Source: Chitinophagaceae bacterium
GTDB taxonomy: Bacteria; Bacteroidota; Bacteroidia; Chitinophagales; UBA10324
Direction of reading: 5' to 3'
Length of the DNA stretch: 64,000 nucleotides
NCBI GenBank assembly: GCA_016717285.1
Contig: JADKFU010000004.1
Span: 372,001 to 436,000, forward strand
The notes beneath the pieces were generated by a model, which worked only from the letters and a program-made list of their open reading frames with translations, was not told the origin of the DNA and searched no databases. Within the stretch, counting starts at the first letter, position 1. Each line of letters opens with the position of its first letter. Positions 45,331 through 53,511 of the stretch are shown here, piece by piece. Made by a program: the position numbers and the translations under genes.

Positions 45331-46323
45331 ATGTACGGCGGCGGCTACATCTTCACAGAACCCACACAAAAAGAGCTCGAAGAGCATGCAGATGATCCTT
45401 TATTGCTTGCAGCGTTTGAAGCTACGATCAACAGCGGCGAAAAAATTGAACCGGAAGATTGGATGCCTTATGAATACCGCCGTCAACTGATCCGCCTGAT
45501 TGAACAACACGCACACAGCGAAGTTATGGGAGCACTTCCTGAAGGTGCATGGATTACGCGTGCACCCGGATTCCGGCGTAAAATGGCGCTGATCGCGAAA
45601 GTGCAGGATGAAGTAGGGCACGGACAGCTATTATACAATGCTGCCGAAACACTGGGCAAGTCACGTGAAGCGATGATCAACGATTTACTCAGTGGTAAAT
45701 CAAAGTACTCCAACGTTTTTAATTATCCGGCAAAAACATGGGCTGATGTTCCGGTGATCGGTTTTCTGATTGATGCCGCAGCCATTGTAAACCAGGTAGC
45801 CAATTCAAAAGGATCCTATGGACCTTACTGTCGTGCGCTGGAAAGGATTTGTTATGAAGAATCCTTTCACATCAAACAGGGATATGATGCTTTTGTCGCA
45901 CTTGCTTTAGGAACACCGCAACAGCGCGAAATGGTACAGGAAGCCCTGAACCGCTGGTGGCGTCCAATCATGCATTTCTTCGGACCGCCGGACAAGGATT
46001 CGCAGCATGGAGAAAAGCTGATGCGATGGAAAGTAAAAATGGCGAGCAATGATGTGATGCGACAACAGTTCCTCGATTCCTATGTACCGAAGATTTGGGA
46101 GTTGGGATTGAAACTTCCTGATCCGCTTTTGAAGAAAAGTCTTGAAACCGGAAAGTGGGATTACAGCGATCCGGATTGGGATGAGTTTCTGCGTGTGATC
46201 AACGGCGATGGTCCTTGTAATGCAGAACGATTGGCCACACGGAAATTTGCCGAAGAGCATGGACGCTGGGTACGCGAAGCATTGATGAATCCGCGACAGG
46301 AGTTTTCCATTCCGCTTGCATGA
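45331..46323 (+). CDS. paaA: phenylacetyl-CoA epoxidase subunit PaaA
   Basis: A 330-residue catalytic oxygenase subunit of the ring 1,2-epoxidase of phenylacetate catabolism. It begins MYGGGYIFTEPTQKELEEHADDP. The di-iron ligands are visible as E in IEQHAHSEVMGALPEG, E/H in VQDEVGHGQLLYNAAE, and E/H in ICYEESFHIKQGYDA. NPRQEFSIPLA ends the protein as in the family. A 21-bp gap precedes paaB. It acts in the cytoplasm with PaaC as the structural partner. Confidence 0.95.
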   Translation: MYGGGYIFTEPTQKELEEHADDPLLLAAFEATINSGEKIEPEDWMPYEYRRQLIRLIEQHAHSEVMGALPEGAWITRAPGFRRKMALIAKVQDEVGHGQLLYNAAETLGKSREAMINDLLSGKSKYSNVFNYPAKTWADVPVIGFLIDAAAIVNQVANSKGSYGPYCRALERICYEESFHIKQGYDAFVALALGTPQQREMVQEALNRWWRPIMHFFGPPDKDSQHGEKLMRWKVKMASNDVMRQQFLDSYVPKIWELGLKLPDPLLKKSLETGKWDYSDPDWDEFLRVINGDGPCNAERLATRKFAEEHGRWVREALMNPRQEFSIPLA

Positions 46324-46344
46324 AGTTTTTTGAACAATTAAAAA

Positions 46345-46740
46345 ATGAAAACAAAGACACCGATTATAGATCCGCGCATTCAACGACTTGATCTTGAACA
46401 ATCATCCCAGTTCCGGCAACTTAATTCGATGGAGGAATGGGGAACCTTCGAAGTATTCCATCAAAAAAAACGCGGCGAACAGCACATTCATGTGGGTGTA
46501 GTGCATGCGCCGGATCCGGAGATGGCGTTGATATTTGCGAAAGAACAATATGGCAGACGGCTCAAATGCGCAAATATATGGGTGGTGAAATCAACAGACA
46601 TCTATTCACTCGGATACGAGAACTCTGATATGTTTGAAACCACTCCGGAAAAAATGTATCGCGAAGCCGGAGGTTACAAGTTGCGTGATAAAATCAACCA
46701 ATTTAAAAAGGATCAGAAACTTCAGCATTCCGAAATCTGA
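46345..46740 (+). CDS. paaB: phenylacetyl-CoA epoxidase subunit PaaB
   Basis: A 131-residue protein with the PaaB core: WGTFEVFHQKKRGEQHIHVGVVHAPDPEMALIFAKEQYGRR, IWVVKSTDIYSL, YREAGGYKLRDK. It has an N-terminal extension of about 25 residues before the core. PaaB is a small accessory subunit that helps the PaaA-PaaC complex interact with its reductase. It is followed by paaC after 14 bp. Confidence 0.93.
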   Translation: MKTKTPIIDPRIQRLDLEQSSQFRQLNSMEEWGTFEVFHQKKRGEQHIHVGVVHAPDPEMALIFAKEQYGRRLKCANIWVVKSTDIYSLGYENSDMFETTPEKMYREAGGYKLRDKINQFKKDQKLQHSEI

Positions 46741-46754
46741 TCATTTACAAAAAT

Positions 46755-47507
46755 ATGAAAGCAGTAAATGAATTAATGTTGAAAATGGCCGACGATGTGT
46801 TGGTGATGGGCCATCGCAACAGTGAGTGGACGGGACTCGGGCCCATACTGGAAGAAGACATTGCGTTTTCTTCGATGGCACAGGATCAGATAGGTCATGC
46901 TTTATCACTTTATAATATTCTGCATGAACACGGCTCCATGGCTGAACCGGATCAGATGGCTTTCCGGAGGAGTTCCAAAGAATTCAAATGTTGTCATCTT
47001 GTAGAGTTACCGATTGGTGAATATGACTTCAGTCTGGTCCGTCATTTTTTATATGATCATGCTGCCGCTATCCGTTTCGAAATGCTGTCTTCCTCCTCCT
47101 TCGAACCGCTGGCACGTCTGGCAAGAAAAATAAAAGGAGAATTGAAATACCATGTGCTGCATGCCAATTCGTGGATGACACGTTTAGGACATGGAACGGA
47201 GGTGAGTCACGCACGCATGCAATCCTCTTTGAATTTTGCCATGCCTTATGCACTTGCATTGTTTGAAGAAAGTGACAACGAAGAAGAGTTGATTTCTGAA
47301 AATGTTTTTTCAGGAGAAAAACAATTGCAACAATTCTGGGAAGAACGTATCCGGATGCAGCTTGAAAAAGCCGGGCTTACCTTTCCGGAAGTTGCAAAAG
47401 ATGAGATACCTTTTGGCGGAAGAAAAGGTTATCACACGGAGCATCTTCACAACCTGCTGGAAGAGATGGCACAGGTGTTTAAATTACAGGAAGGTGTAGA
47501 ATGGTAA
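46755..47507 (+). CDS. paaC: phenylacetyl-CoA epoxidase subunit PaaC
   Basis: A 250-residue ferritin-like helical subunit that lacks full metal ligation but supports PaaA. Typical stretches are MADDVLVMGHRNSEWTGLGPILEEDIAFSSMAQDQIGHALSLYNIL, FSLVRHFLYDHAAAIRFEML, LARKIKGELKYHVLHANSWMTRLGHGTEVSHARMQSSL and FGGRKGYHTEHLHNLLEEM. It overlaps paaD by seven bases. Confidence 0.94.
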   Translation: MKAVNELMLKMADDVLVMGHRNSEWTGLGPILEEDIAFSSMAQDQIGHALSLYNILHEHGSMAEPDQMAFRRSSKEFKCCHLVELPIGEYDFSLVRHFLYDHAAAIRFEMLSSSSFEPLARLARKIKGELKYHVLHANSWMTRLGHGTEVSHARMQSSLNFAMPYALALFEESDNEEELISENVFSGEKQLQQFWEERIRMQLEKAGLTFPEVAKDEIPFGGRKGYHTEHLHNLLEEMAQVFKLQEGVEW

Positions 47508-47995
47508 ACGTATTAAACACCGAAGAAGAAATCATCTTTACATCCTTGCAGGAAGTGATGGATCCGGAGATTCCTGTTTTATCAGTAGTTGATTTAGGAA
47601 TTATTGAAGATGTAAGGATTGAAGATGACAGCGTAACGATTATGATGTTACCGACTTTTACAGCTTGTCCTGCCATAAGGGTGCTACAGACACAGATCCG
47701 TGACAAAGTATTATCACTCGGCTATAAAAAAGTAGCAGTGCAGGTGGATGGTTCCGTGGCATGGAACTCTGACCGGATAACGGAATCGGGAAAAATTAAA
47801 CTGGAAAAATTTGGATTGGGCACGCCACTTCATCACGGTGGTGAATTTGATTTAAGCGACATTGAATATTCTATATGTCCACATTGCAGCAGCAGCAACA
47901 CCACCATGAATTCCATATTCGGATCCACCCTTTGCCGCAGTATGCATTTTTGTTTTGATTGCCGGCAGGGTTTTGAACGATTCAAGCCGCTTTAA
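47501..47995 (+). CDS. paaD: phenylacetyl-CoA epoxidase assembly protein PaaD
   Basis: A 164-residue protein with an N-terminal MIP18/DUF59 domain (LQEVMDPEIPVLSVVDLGIIEDV ... LPTFTACPAIRVLQ). The C-terminal Cys-rich tail (SICPHCSSSNT ... CRSMHFCFDCRQGFERFKPL) carries four or five Cys that could bind zinc or iron. PaaD helps assemble the iron-sulfur or di-iron centre of the epoxidase. It is the last paa gene in this window: paaE (reductase) and the CoA ligase, isomerase and hydrolase genes are not nearby. Confidence 0.92.
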   Translation: MVNVLNTEEEIIFTSLQEVMDPEIPVLSVVDLGIIEDVRIEDDSVTIMMLPTFTACPAIRVLQTQIRDKVLSLGYKKVAVQVDGSVAWNSDRITESGKIKLEKFGLGTPLHHGGEFDLSDIEYSICPHCSSSNTTMNSIFGSTLCRSMHFCFDCRQGFERFKPL

Positions 47996-48092
47996 ATAGT
48001 CAATAGTGAATTGTCAATAGCGAATAGAATTCACCAATCCTGCTTATTTTCACCATTCACCGTTTACGATTCACTTTTCCCCTTTCACCTTC

Positions 48093-48674
48093 ATGACAGG
48101 TCTTTTCTTCGGTTCATTTAATCCAATCCATACAGGGCATTTAATTATTGCTGAATTCATGCGACAGCAGGCGAAACTGGATGCGGTGTGGTTTATTCTT
48201 TCCCCCCAAAATCCATTGAAAAAAGAAATGACTTTGTGGCCGGAAAAAGATAGGTTGAAGCTGCTGAAACTCGCGATCAAGGGCAATAAATATTTTTCGG
48301 CCAATGATATCGAGTTTCATTTATCCAAACCCTCATACACTATTCATACGCTGGAAGCACTCGCTAAAATGTTTCCACGGAAAAAATTTGCGCTCATGAT
48401 GGGTTCAGATAACCTGGATATTTTAGAACAATGGAAAGATTATCAAAAGATACTTGATACGTACCAGGTGCTTATTTATAAAAGGAATGAAGTTGCTTCA
48501 CCGGCTTCCATTCAACATGCTCACCTCACCTTTTTTGAAGCGCCATATCTGAATATTTCTTCCACGCTTATCAGGAAGTTAGTATCAGGAAAGCAATCAA
48601 TTCGTTACCTGGTTCCTGAAAACGTCGGCAAATACATTGAAACGCATAAATTATACAGCAAAAAGCAGCGATAA
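48093..48674 (+). CDS. nadD: nicotinate-nucleotide adenylyltransferase
   Basis: A 193-residue protein with the nucleotidyltransferase HxGH motif in GLFFGSFNPIHTGHLIIAEFM. It also shows VWFILSPQNPLKK, LMMGSDNLDILEQWKDYQKIL and the ISST.IR motif in LNISSTLIRKLVSGKQSIRYLVPENVGKYI. It joins ATP and nicotinate mononucleotide in NAD synthesis. The start at 48093 (MTGLFFGSFNP) is the family start. A simple-word spacer precedes it and a terminator follows. Confidence 0.95.
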   Translation: MTGLFFGSFNPIHTGHLIIAEFMRQQAKLDAVWFILSPQNPLKKEMTLWPEKDRLKLLKLAIKGNKYFSANDIEFHLSKPSYTIHTLEALAKMFPRKKFALMMGSDNLDILEQWKDYQKILDTYQVLIYKRNEVASPASIQHAHLTFFEAPYLNISSTLIRKLVSGKQSIRYLVPENVGKYIETHKLYSKKQR

Positions 48675-48689
48675 ACCGCTATAAAGCAG

Positions 48690-48718
48690 AAAAGCCTCCC
48701 TGATTTAGGGAGGCTTTT
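48690..48718. terminator. bidirectional terminator between nadD and the cold-shock gene
   Basis: Arms aaaagcctccc/gggaggctttt around tgattta, with A-rich flank on the left and T's on the right. It serves convergent nadD and the minus-strand csp gene. Confidence 0.85.
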
Positions 48719-48738
48719 CCGGGAAAGGAATTAAATGA

Positions 48739-48930
48739 TTATGCTAAACGAACGTTTACTGCATTTAAGCCTTTTTTGCCTTGTGTTACTTCAAATACCA
48801 CTTCATCTCCTTCGCGAATGTCCTGAGCTAATCCGGTAACATGGACAAAAATGTCTTGTCCGGTAGCACTGTCATTGATAAATCCAAAACCTTTTGTGGT
48901 GTTGAAGAATTTTACTTTTCCTTTTTTCAT
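48739..48930 (-). CDS. cold-shock protein, CspA family
   Basis: A 63-residue single OB-fold protein: MKKGKVKFFNTTKGFGFIND with RNP1 (KGFGFI) and RNP2 (DIFVHVTGL), then REGDEVVFEVTQGKKGLNAVNV. It is a single-stranded nucleic-acid chaperone in the cytoplasm. It is transcribed alone and the start is unambiguous. Its leader is about 30-60 bases, too short for me to call a cold-shock structure. Confidence 0.95.
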   Translation of the reverse strand: MKKGKVKFFNTTKGFGFINDSATGQDIFVHVTGLAQDIREGDEVVFEVTQGKKGLNAVNVRLA

Positions 48931-49167
48931 TTTGTAATTAAAATTTTTGATTATTAAGGCGACAAATGTACGACAATATTTTGCGTAACCTAATTTTTTT
49001 TAAAATGTAGTGCGAAGAAGGGTAATCTGTATGGGATTGGCGGTTGGTTACAAAAGACATAAGACTTTCAGACGTAAGACCTTATCAAGGGACCACTGAC
49101 GAATGGCGGAAACACAACGGCGCCAGTTGTTTTACCAAACTTTTCAGCCTGATCTTTAATATAGCAG

Positions 49168-50502
49168 TCAAATAAGTCCCCTGCTCTTGAATTCGAGATA
49201 TTTGTTTACGGTATTGATGGAAAGATCTTCAGGTCTCGTCAGTATGCTTTGAATGCCGTATCGCCGCAATTCCGTGGAAAGCTGGGTTTTTTCATTCAGA
49301 AATTTTTGCGCGATGGTTTGATCGTAGATATCGCCTATCGAGGAAACTGCCGTTTTACTGAAATCCTCAATTTCCGCATTCTGAAAGAATACGACTACCA
49401 GCAGGTGCAGCCGGTTAATGCGCCGGAGGATGGGCAACACTCTTTCCAATGCATACATGCTTTCAAAATTGGTGAAGAGAAAAACCAGGCTTCTGCCATT
49501 CATGTGGTAGCGTGCACTTTGGTACAGCAATTCAAAATTTGCTTCCGTCGTTTCTTCACGCTGTGCGTATAAAGCTTCAAGAATTTTCTGCAGTTGTTGC
49601 CTGCTACGTTCCGCTTTAATGAAAGTTTGAAATTTATCAGCAAACGTCATGAGTCCGGCTTTATCGCTTTTCAAGAGAGCGATGTTGGAAATCACGAGCG
49701 ATGTATTTATTGCATAATCCAGAAGGCTCAGCTCATTGAAAGGCATCCGCATGGTCCGGCTTCGGTCAATCACACAATAAACCTGTTGCGCCTTTTCATC
49801 ATCATACTGATTCACCATCAATGAATTGCTGCGGCCTGAAGCTTTCCAGTTAATGCTCCGGTGATCATCACCACGCACATATTCCTTGATCTCTTCAAAC
49901 TCATAACTGTGTCCGAGGCGACGCATTTTTTTTATTCCTTCATGAGTTGATATTCTTGCGAGCGCTTTTAATTCAAATTGTTTCATCTGAATAATGGATG
50001 GATAAACAGCAATTTCACTTTGCGACGGAATAATCCATCTTCGGCTGCAAAGTCCAATGTTGGTGCTCAGAAATAAATTGAGATTGCCAAACTGATAGCT
50101 GCCACGTGTAACAGGCCGGAGTGAATAGTTGATTTTCTTTTTTTCCTTCGCATATATTTTAAATTGAAAAGCAAAATCCCGCCTTTGAAATTGTTCCGGC
50201 AACTCATCAATCAGTTTGATGTGCAGCGATAGCACGCTGATATTTTCAAGTTCAACAGACATTTTGTTTTCATCACCCAACGAAAGTATCTGTTGCACGT
50301 TTCTTCTGCCGCTTATTTTTAACGAAGGATTAAAAAGCAATACGATATCTACGATCAGGATGGCTGAAGCGGCAAGCAGCAACACCTGCGCCACCACAAA
50401 TAAAAAAGGCAGAAAAAAACTGACTGCAAATAAAACTGCTATTCCGCCGCTTGCATAAAAAAGGCGATTGGTAAGAAAGAGATGCCGTATCATGCGCATC
50501 AT
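49168..50502 (-). CDS. DUF58 domain membrane protein
   Basis: A 444-residue protein. Two N-terminal membrane helices (residues ~10-65) precede a cytoplasmic or periplasmic part with the DUF58 signature (GHSYEFEEIKEYVRGDDHRSINWKASGRSNSLMVNQYDDEKAQQVYCVIDRSRTM) and a vWA-like fold. DUF58 proteins form a module with MoxR ATPases, here the preceding gene, with which it overlaps by four bases. The module is thought to assist folding or metal loading of partner proteins; the target is not known here. Confidence 0.9.
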   Translation of the reverse strand: MMRMIRHLFLTNRLFYASGGIAVLFAVSFFLPFLFVVAQVLLLAASAILIVDIVLLFNPSLKISGRRNVQQILSLGDENKMSVELENISVLSLHIKLIDELPEQFQRRDFAFQFKIYAKEKKKINYSLRPVTRGSYQFGNLNLFLSTNIGLCSRRWIIPSQSEIAVYPSIIQMKQFELKALARISTHEGIKKMRRLGHSYEFEEIKEYVRGDDHRSINWKASGRSNSLMVNQYDDEKAQQVYCVIDRSRTMRMPFNELSLLDYAINTSLVISNIALLKSDKAGLMTFADKFQTFIKAERSRQQLQKILEALYAQREETTEANFELLYQSARYHMNGRSLVFLFTNFESMYALERVLPILRRINRLHLLVVVFFQNAEIEDFSKTAVSSIGDIYDQTIAQKFLNEKTQLSTELRRYGIQSILTRPEDLSINTVNKYLEFKSRGLI

Positions 50503-51512
50503 CTGGGCACTTCAATTTTGCGGATGATTTCCCTTATCACATCTTCCACTTCCATGCCTTCCATTTCCCGTTCTGGTGTAAGGATGATACGGTGATTTAA
50601 AACCGGATAACTTACAAATTGAATATCGTCAGGTGTTACAAAGTCACGGCCTTTGATGGCCGCGAGTGCTTTTGAAGAACGCAATATGGCAAGTGATGCG
50701 CGTGGTGAAGCGCCAAGGAATAAGTCGCCGTGGTTCCTGGTTTGATAAACAATCTGCGCAATGTATGCTACCAGTTCGTCTTTAATGTGCACCTGTTCTG
50801 TCAATCTCCTGCATGCTGCAATATCGGCTGCAGAAAAAACAGGTTGCACTTCCAGAGATTTACGGTTGCTGAAGTCTTCTTTGAATAAGTGAATTATTTT
50901 TTTCTCTTCTTCCAGTGATGGATAATTGATTTTCACACGAAAAAGAAATCGATCGAGCTGTGCCTCCGGCAACTTATAAGTGCCTTCCTGTTCAATCGGA
51001 TTTTGCGTAGCCAGCACAATGAAGGGGAATTCCATTTTATAGGTAATACCATCAACAGTGATTTGTTGTTCTTCCATCACTTCAAACAAAGCGGCCTGCG
51101 TTTTAGCAGGAGAACGGTTGATTTCATCAATCAAAACAATATTTGAAAACACCGGACCGCGGTTGAAAGTGAATTCAGAATTTTTGAAATTGAAAACTGA
51201 AGTGCCTGTTACATCTGACGGCATGAGGTCGGGCGTAAATTGTATCCGCGAAAATTTGATCGACAATGTTTTCGCGAGCAACTTGGCAATAAGTGTTTTC
51301 GCAATGCCCGGAACGCCTTCAATCAGTAAGTGGCCCCCGGCAAATAATCCGGTGATGAGCAGCGTAACCAAATCATCCTGGCCTACAATCACTTTTCCGA
51401 TTTCAGATCGAATGCTGATTACCGCATCACTGATTTTTTGCTGTGCTGTTTGGTCTGTCTTCCAATCCTGATTTTCAGGAGTTATGTTTGTTTCTTCCAT
51501 AATTAATTGCAA
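50499..51512 (-). CDS. MoxR-family AAA+ ATPase
   Basis: A 337-residue protein (a start at MEETNIT, 51500, is also plausible). Walker A is GVPGIAKT (Ile instead of the usual Leu) and Walker B VLIDEINRSPAKTQAALFEVMEE. Sensor 1 lies in ATQNPIEQEGTYKLPEAQLDRFLF, then GASPRASLAILRSSKALAAIKGRDFVTPDDI. It is a cytoplasmic chaperone-type ATPase paired with the DUF58 protein. In many Bacteroidota the DUF4129/DUF4350/SpoIIM/RDD genes lie directly next to it; here 4 kb of other genes separate them. Confidence 0.93.
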   Translation of the reverse strand: MQLIMEETNITPENQDWKTDQTAQQKISDAVISIRSEIGKVIVGQDDLVTLLITGLFAGGHLLIEGVPGIAKTLIAKLLAKTLSIKFSRIQFTPDLMPSDVTGTSVFNFKNSEFTFNRGPVFSNIVLIDEINRSPAKTQAALFEVMEEQQITVDGITYKMEFPFIVLATQNPIEQEGTYKLPEAQLDRFLFRVKINYPSLEEEKKIIHLFKEDFSNRKSLEVQPVFSAADIAACRRLTEQVHIKDELVAYIAQIVYQTRNHGDLFLGASPRASLAILRSSKALAAIKGRDFVTPDDIQFVSYPVLNHRIILTPEREMEGMEVEDVIREIIRKIEVPR

Positions 51513-51574
51513 AGTATTTAAAATTTTAAGAACTGAACTTGGTATTAAGATTCATCTCCTAAAACTTTTTAACG

Positions 51575-51663
51575 CCCTTCGACAGGCTCAGGGAACAGCT
51601 TCGACACTCTTCGACAAGCTCAGGGAACGCCTTCGGAGTGCGCTCCCTGAGCCTGTCGAAGGG
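51575..51663. repeat. REP-like clustered repeats
   Basis: cccttcgacaggctcaggga (51575-51594), a second direct copy at 51609-51630, and an inverted copy tccctgagcctgtcgaaggg (51644-51663). Such TTCGACA-CTCAGGG words are dispersed repeats of many bacterial genomes. A degenerate copy is at 38839-38855. Confidence 0.8.
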
Positions 51664-51730
51664 TTTCGAGTAAAGCATAGCGTGTTTAATACAAAACCCA
51701 ATACTTAACATCACAGAAGTTTCTAAAAAC

Positions 51731-51763
51731 AAAAACCGCCGTTGTGATTGAACGGCGGTTTTT
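51731..51763 (-). terminator. terminator of the T9SS protein gene
   Basis: A 13-bp perfect stem aaaaaccgccgtt/aacggcggttttt with a seven-base loop, 26 bp after the stop at 51789. Confidence 0.87.
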
Positions 51764-51788
51764 ATACCAACTCCAAAAATTTAACTTT

Positions 51789-53420
51789 TTACTGAATCAG
51801 AATTTTGGTGGTCAATTGTTGTTGTTGTGAAATAAGTTTTACCAGGTACACTCCATTTGACAACGCATCTCTGTTCAGCCTGATAGAATATTGTGCGCTG
51901 ACACTTTGCTGAAAAACAATTCTTCCCGTTAGGTCCGTTACCTGAATGTTATCAAAAGAACCTTTGAAACTGATGGTAGTGAAATCATGGAAAGGATTGG
52001 GAGCAACACTTACATCAATAACCTTTACCGTTGGCTCACTTACAGAAGATATCGTTCCGTTATTATACTGATCAATCACCGATTGAATTACATCAGAAAG
52101 AATCAGTCGACCTACTCCGTTTTCATCAGCACCGTTCAAAGGATTATAAATGTAAGCGAAGTCAAGACTGATCACTTCCTGTGAAGCGAGATTCATGGGA
52201 CCAATAGAACCGACCATGCGAACATCAGTAGGATCGAGACCGGCATTCCACCACCAGTTAGAGGGCTGACCGGAAACAGAAGAATCAGAAAATCCCGGGA
52301 AATAATAGTCTGTTAGATTAACGCCACCATAACCTTCCGGATGTAATGAATCCACTGCAAGCGGAGAATCATCTTTCCAGGTTGAATGCAGATATCCATA
52401 GTAGTCAGCACCGTTTTCAGGATTTCCCAATGGAGTAAAATCATTGTGGTAGCCGATGGTTTTTGAAAGTGGATGACTTAACCACGTTGCAGAAAGTGCA
52501 GGAGGAATACCTTGATAATTGACTGCACAGTTAGGTCCGTCAATGGAATCTCCGTTGATAACAAAAACTGAATTCTTAGCGACATCTGTTCCTACATAAT
52601 CATCTCCGGCGCAACCAAGATCAAAGTCATTCCACAATCCCATATATACATCGTGATAGTTGCTTGTTGATTTATTTTTTAGGGTATAATTGAAAAGAAT
52701 GCAATTGGAGAGCAACGGGTTGGTTTCTTCACTGAAAGTGTACGCCATACCATGTACTTCTAATCCAAGTGCGTTTGTGCTGGTTTCTGTGTGAGGCAAA
52801 GCGAGATCATTAAAGATGAAGTAAACTGCCTGGTCGCCGTAGATGGAAGGATAATCGCCGGAGGCCGGTTCGTAAATGCCATTGTTATTCAAATCAACAA
52901 AAGGAGCCATGATGGGATCAAAACCTGCGGGACCATTTCCCGGCCAACTTGCAATATTTACCGGCACTGTATATCCTGCATCTGTGTAATGATTTTTATG
53001 ATTTTGAATTTCTGCTTTTCCAACTTTCCAAACCTGATCCCATACACCGGTGTCTCCCGCTGTGCCACTTTGATCAATCGGCCCCGGAAAAAAATCATCG
53101 CCGAGCTGACGGTAGGTAGAAGCTGCTACATGCAATTGACCGAGATCATCTAAGCCACCAATCCATAAATCGGCAGCAAAGGTGGCATGCGTGTTACTGC
53201 CTTTGGGCACTTCAAATCCGGGAAGAAGGTTCGTAGTATTGCCGGCCGCGTTGATACTAACCTTGCTGAAAAGAAGGCCATTGGAGTTTATAGTGGCTGT
53301 AATATTTCCGGTATCCAGCACTGCGGAAGCATTATAATGCAAGCCCTGCGCATTTAGCTGCTGATGAAATACTATGCAAAAGAAAAACAAAAGCAGTGTA
53401 GAAAATTTCATGGTTTTCAT
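51789..53420 (-). CDS. large secreted protein with T9SS type A sorting domain
   Basis: About 543 residues. The start at 53420 (MKTMKFSTLLLFFFCIVFHQQLNAQ) gives the signal peptide. The body has no enzyme motif that I recognise, but shows features common in Bacteroidota secreted proteins (FVDLNNNGIYEPASGDYPSIYGDQAVYFIFND, GLWNDFDLGCAGDDYVGTD). The end, VAPNPFHDFTTISF ... LSNGVYLVKLIS, is a T9SS tail. It lies after the ECF sigma/anti-sigma pair on the same strand, 92 bp from the barrel fusion, so it may belong to the regulon of that sigma factor. Confidence 0.82.
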   Translation of the reverse strand: MKTMKFSTLLLFFFCIVFHQQLNAQGLHYNASAVLDTGNITATINSNGLLFSKVSINAAGNTTNLLPGFEVPKGSNTHATFAADLWIGGLDDLGQLHVAASTYRQLGDDFFPGPIDQSGTAGDTGVWDQVWKVGKAEIQNHKNHYTDAGYTVPVNIASWPGNGPAGFDPIMAPFVDLNNNGIYEPASGDYPSIYGDQAVYFIFNDLALPHTETSTNALGLEVHGMAYTFSEETNPLLSNCILFNYTLKNKSTSNYHDVYMGLWNDFDLGCAGDDYVGTDVAKNSVFVINGDSIDGPNCAVNYQGIPPALSATWLSHPLSKTIGYHNDFTPLGNPENGADYYGYLHSTWKDDSPLAVDSLHPEGYGGVNLTDYYFPGFSDSSVSGQPSNWWWNAGLDPTDVRMVGSIGPMNLASQEVISLDFAYIYNPLNGADENGVGRLILSDVIQSVIDQYNNGTISSVSEPTVKVIDVSVAPNPFHDFTTISFKGSFDNIQVTDLTGRIVFQQSVSAQYSIRLNRDALSNGVYLVKLISQQQQLTTKILIQ

Positions 53421-53511
53421 AAATGTTGTTTTTAAATGGATGAAAGAATAAATGAATAAAACCGGTTCATCACATTGATGCATAAAATATCTGAAATGTT
53501 GCCTGCGATTA

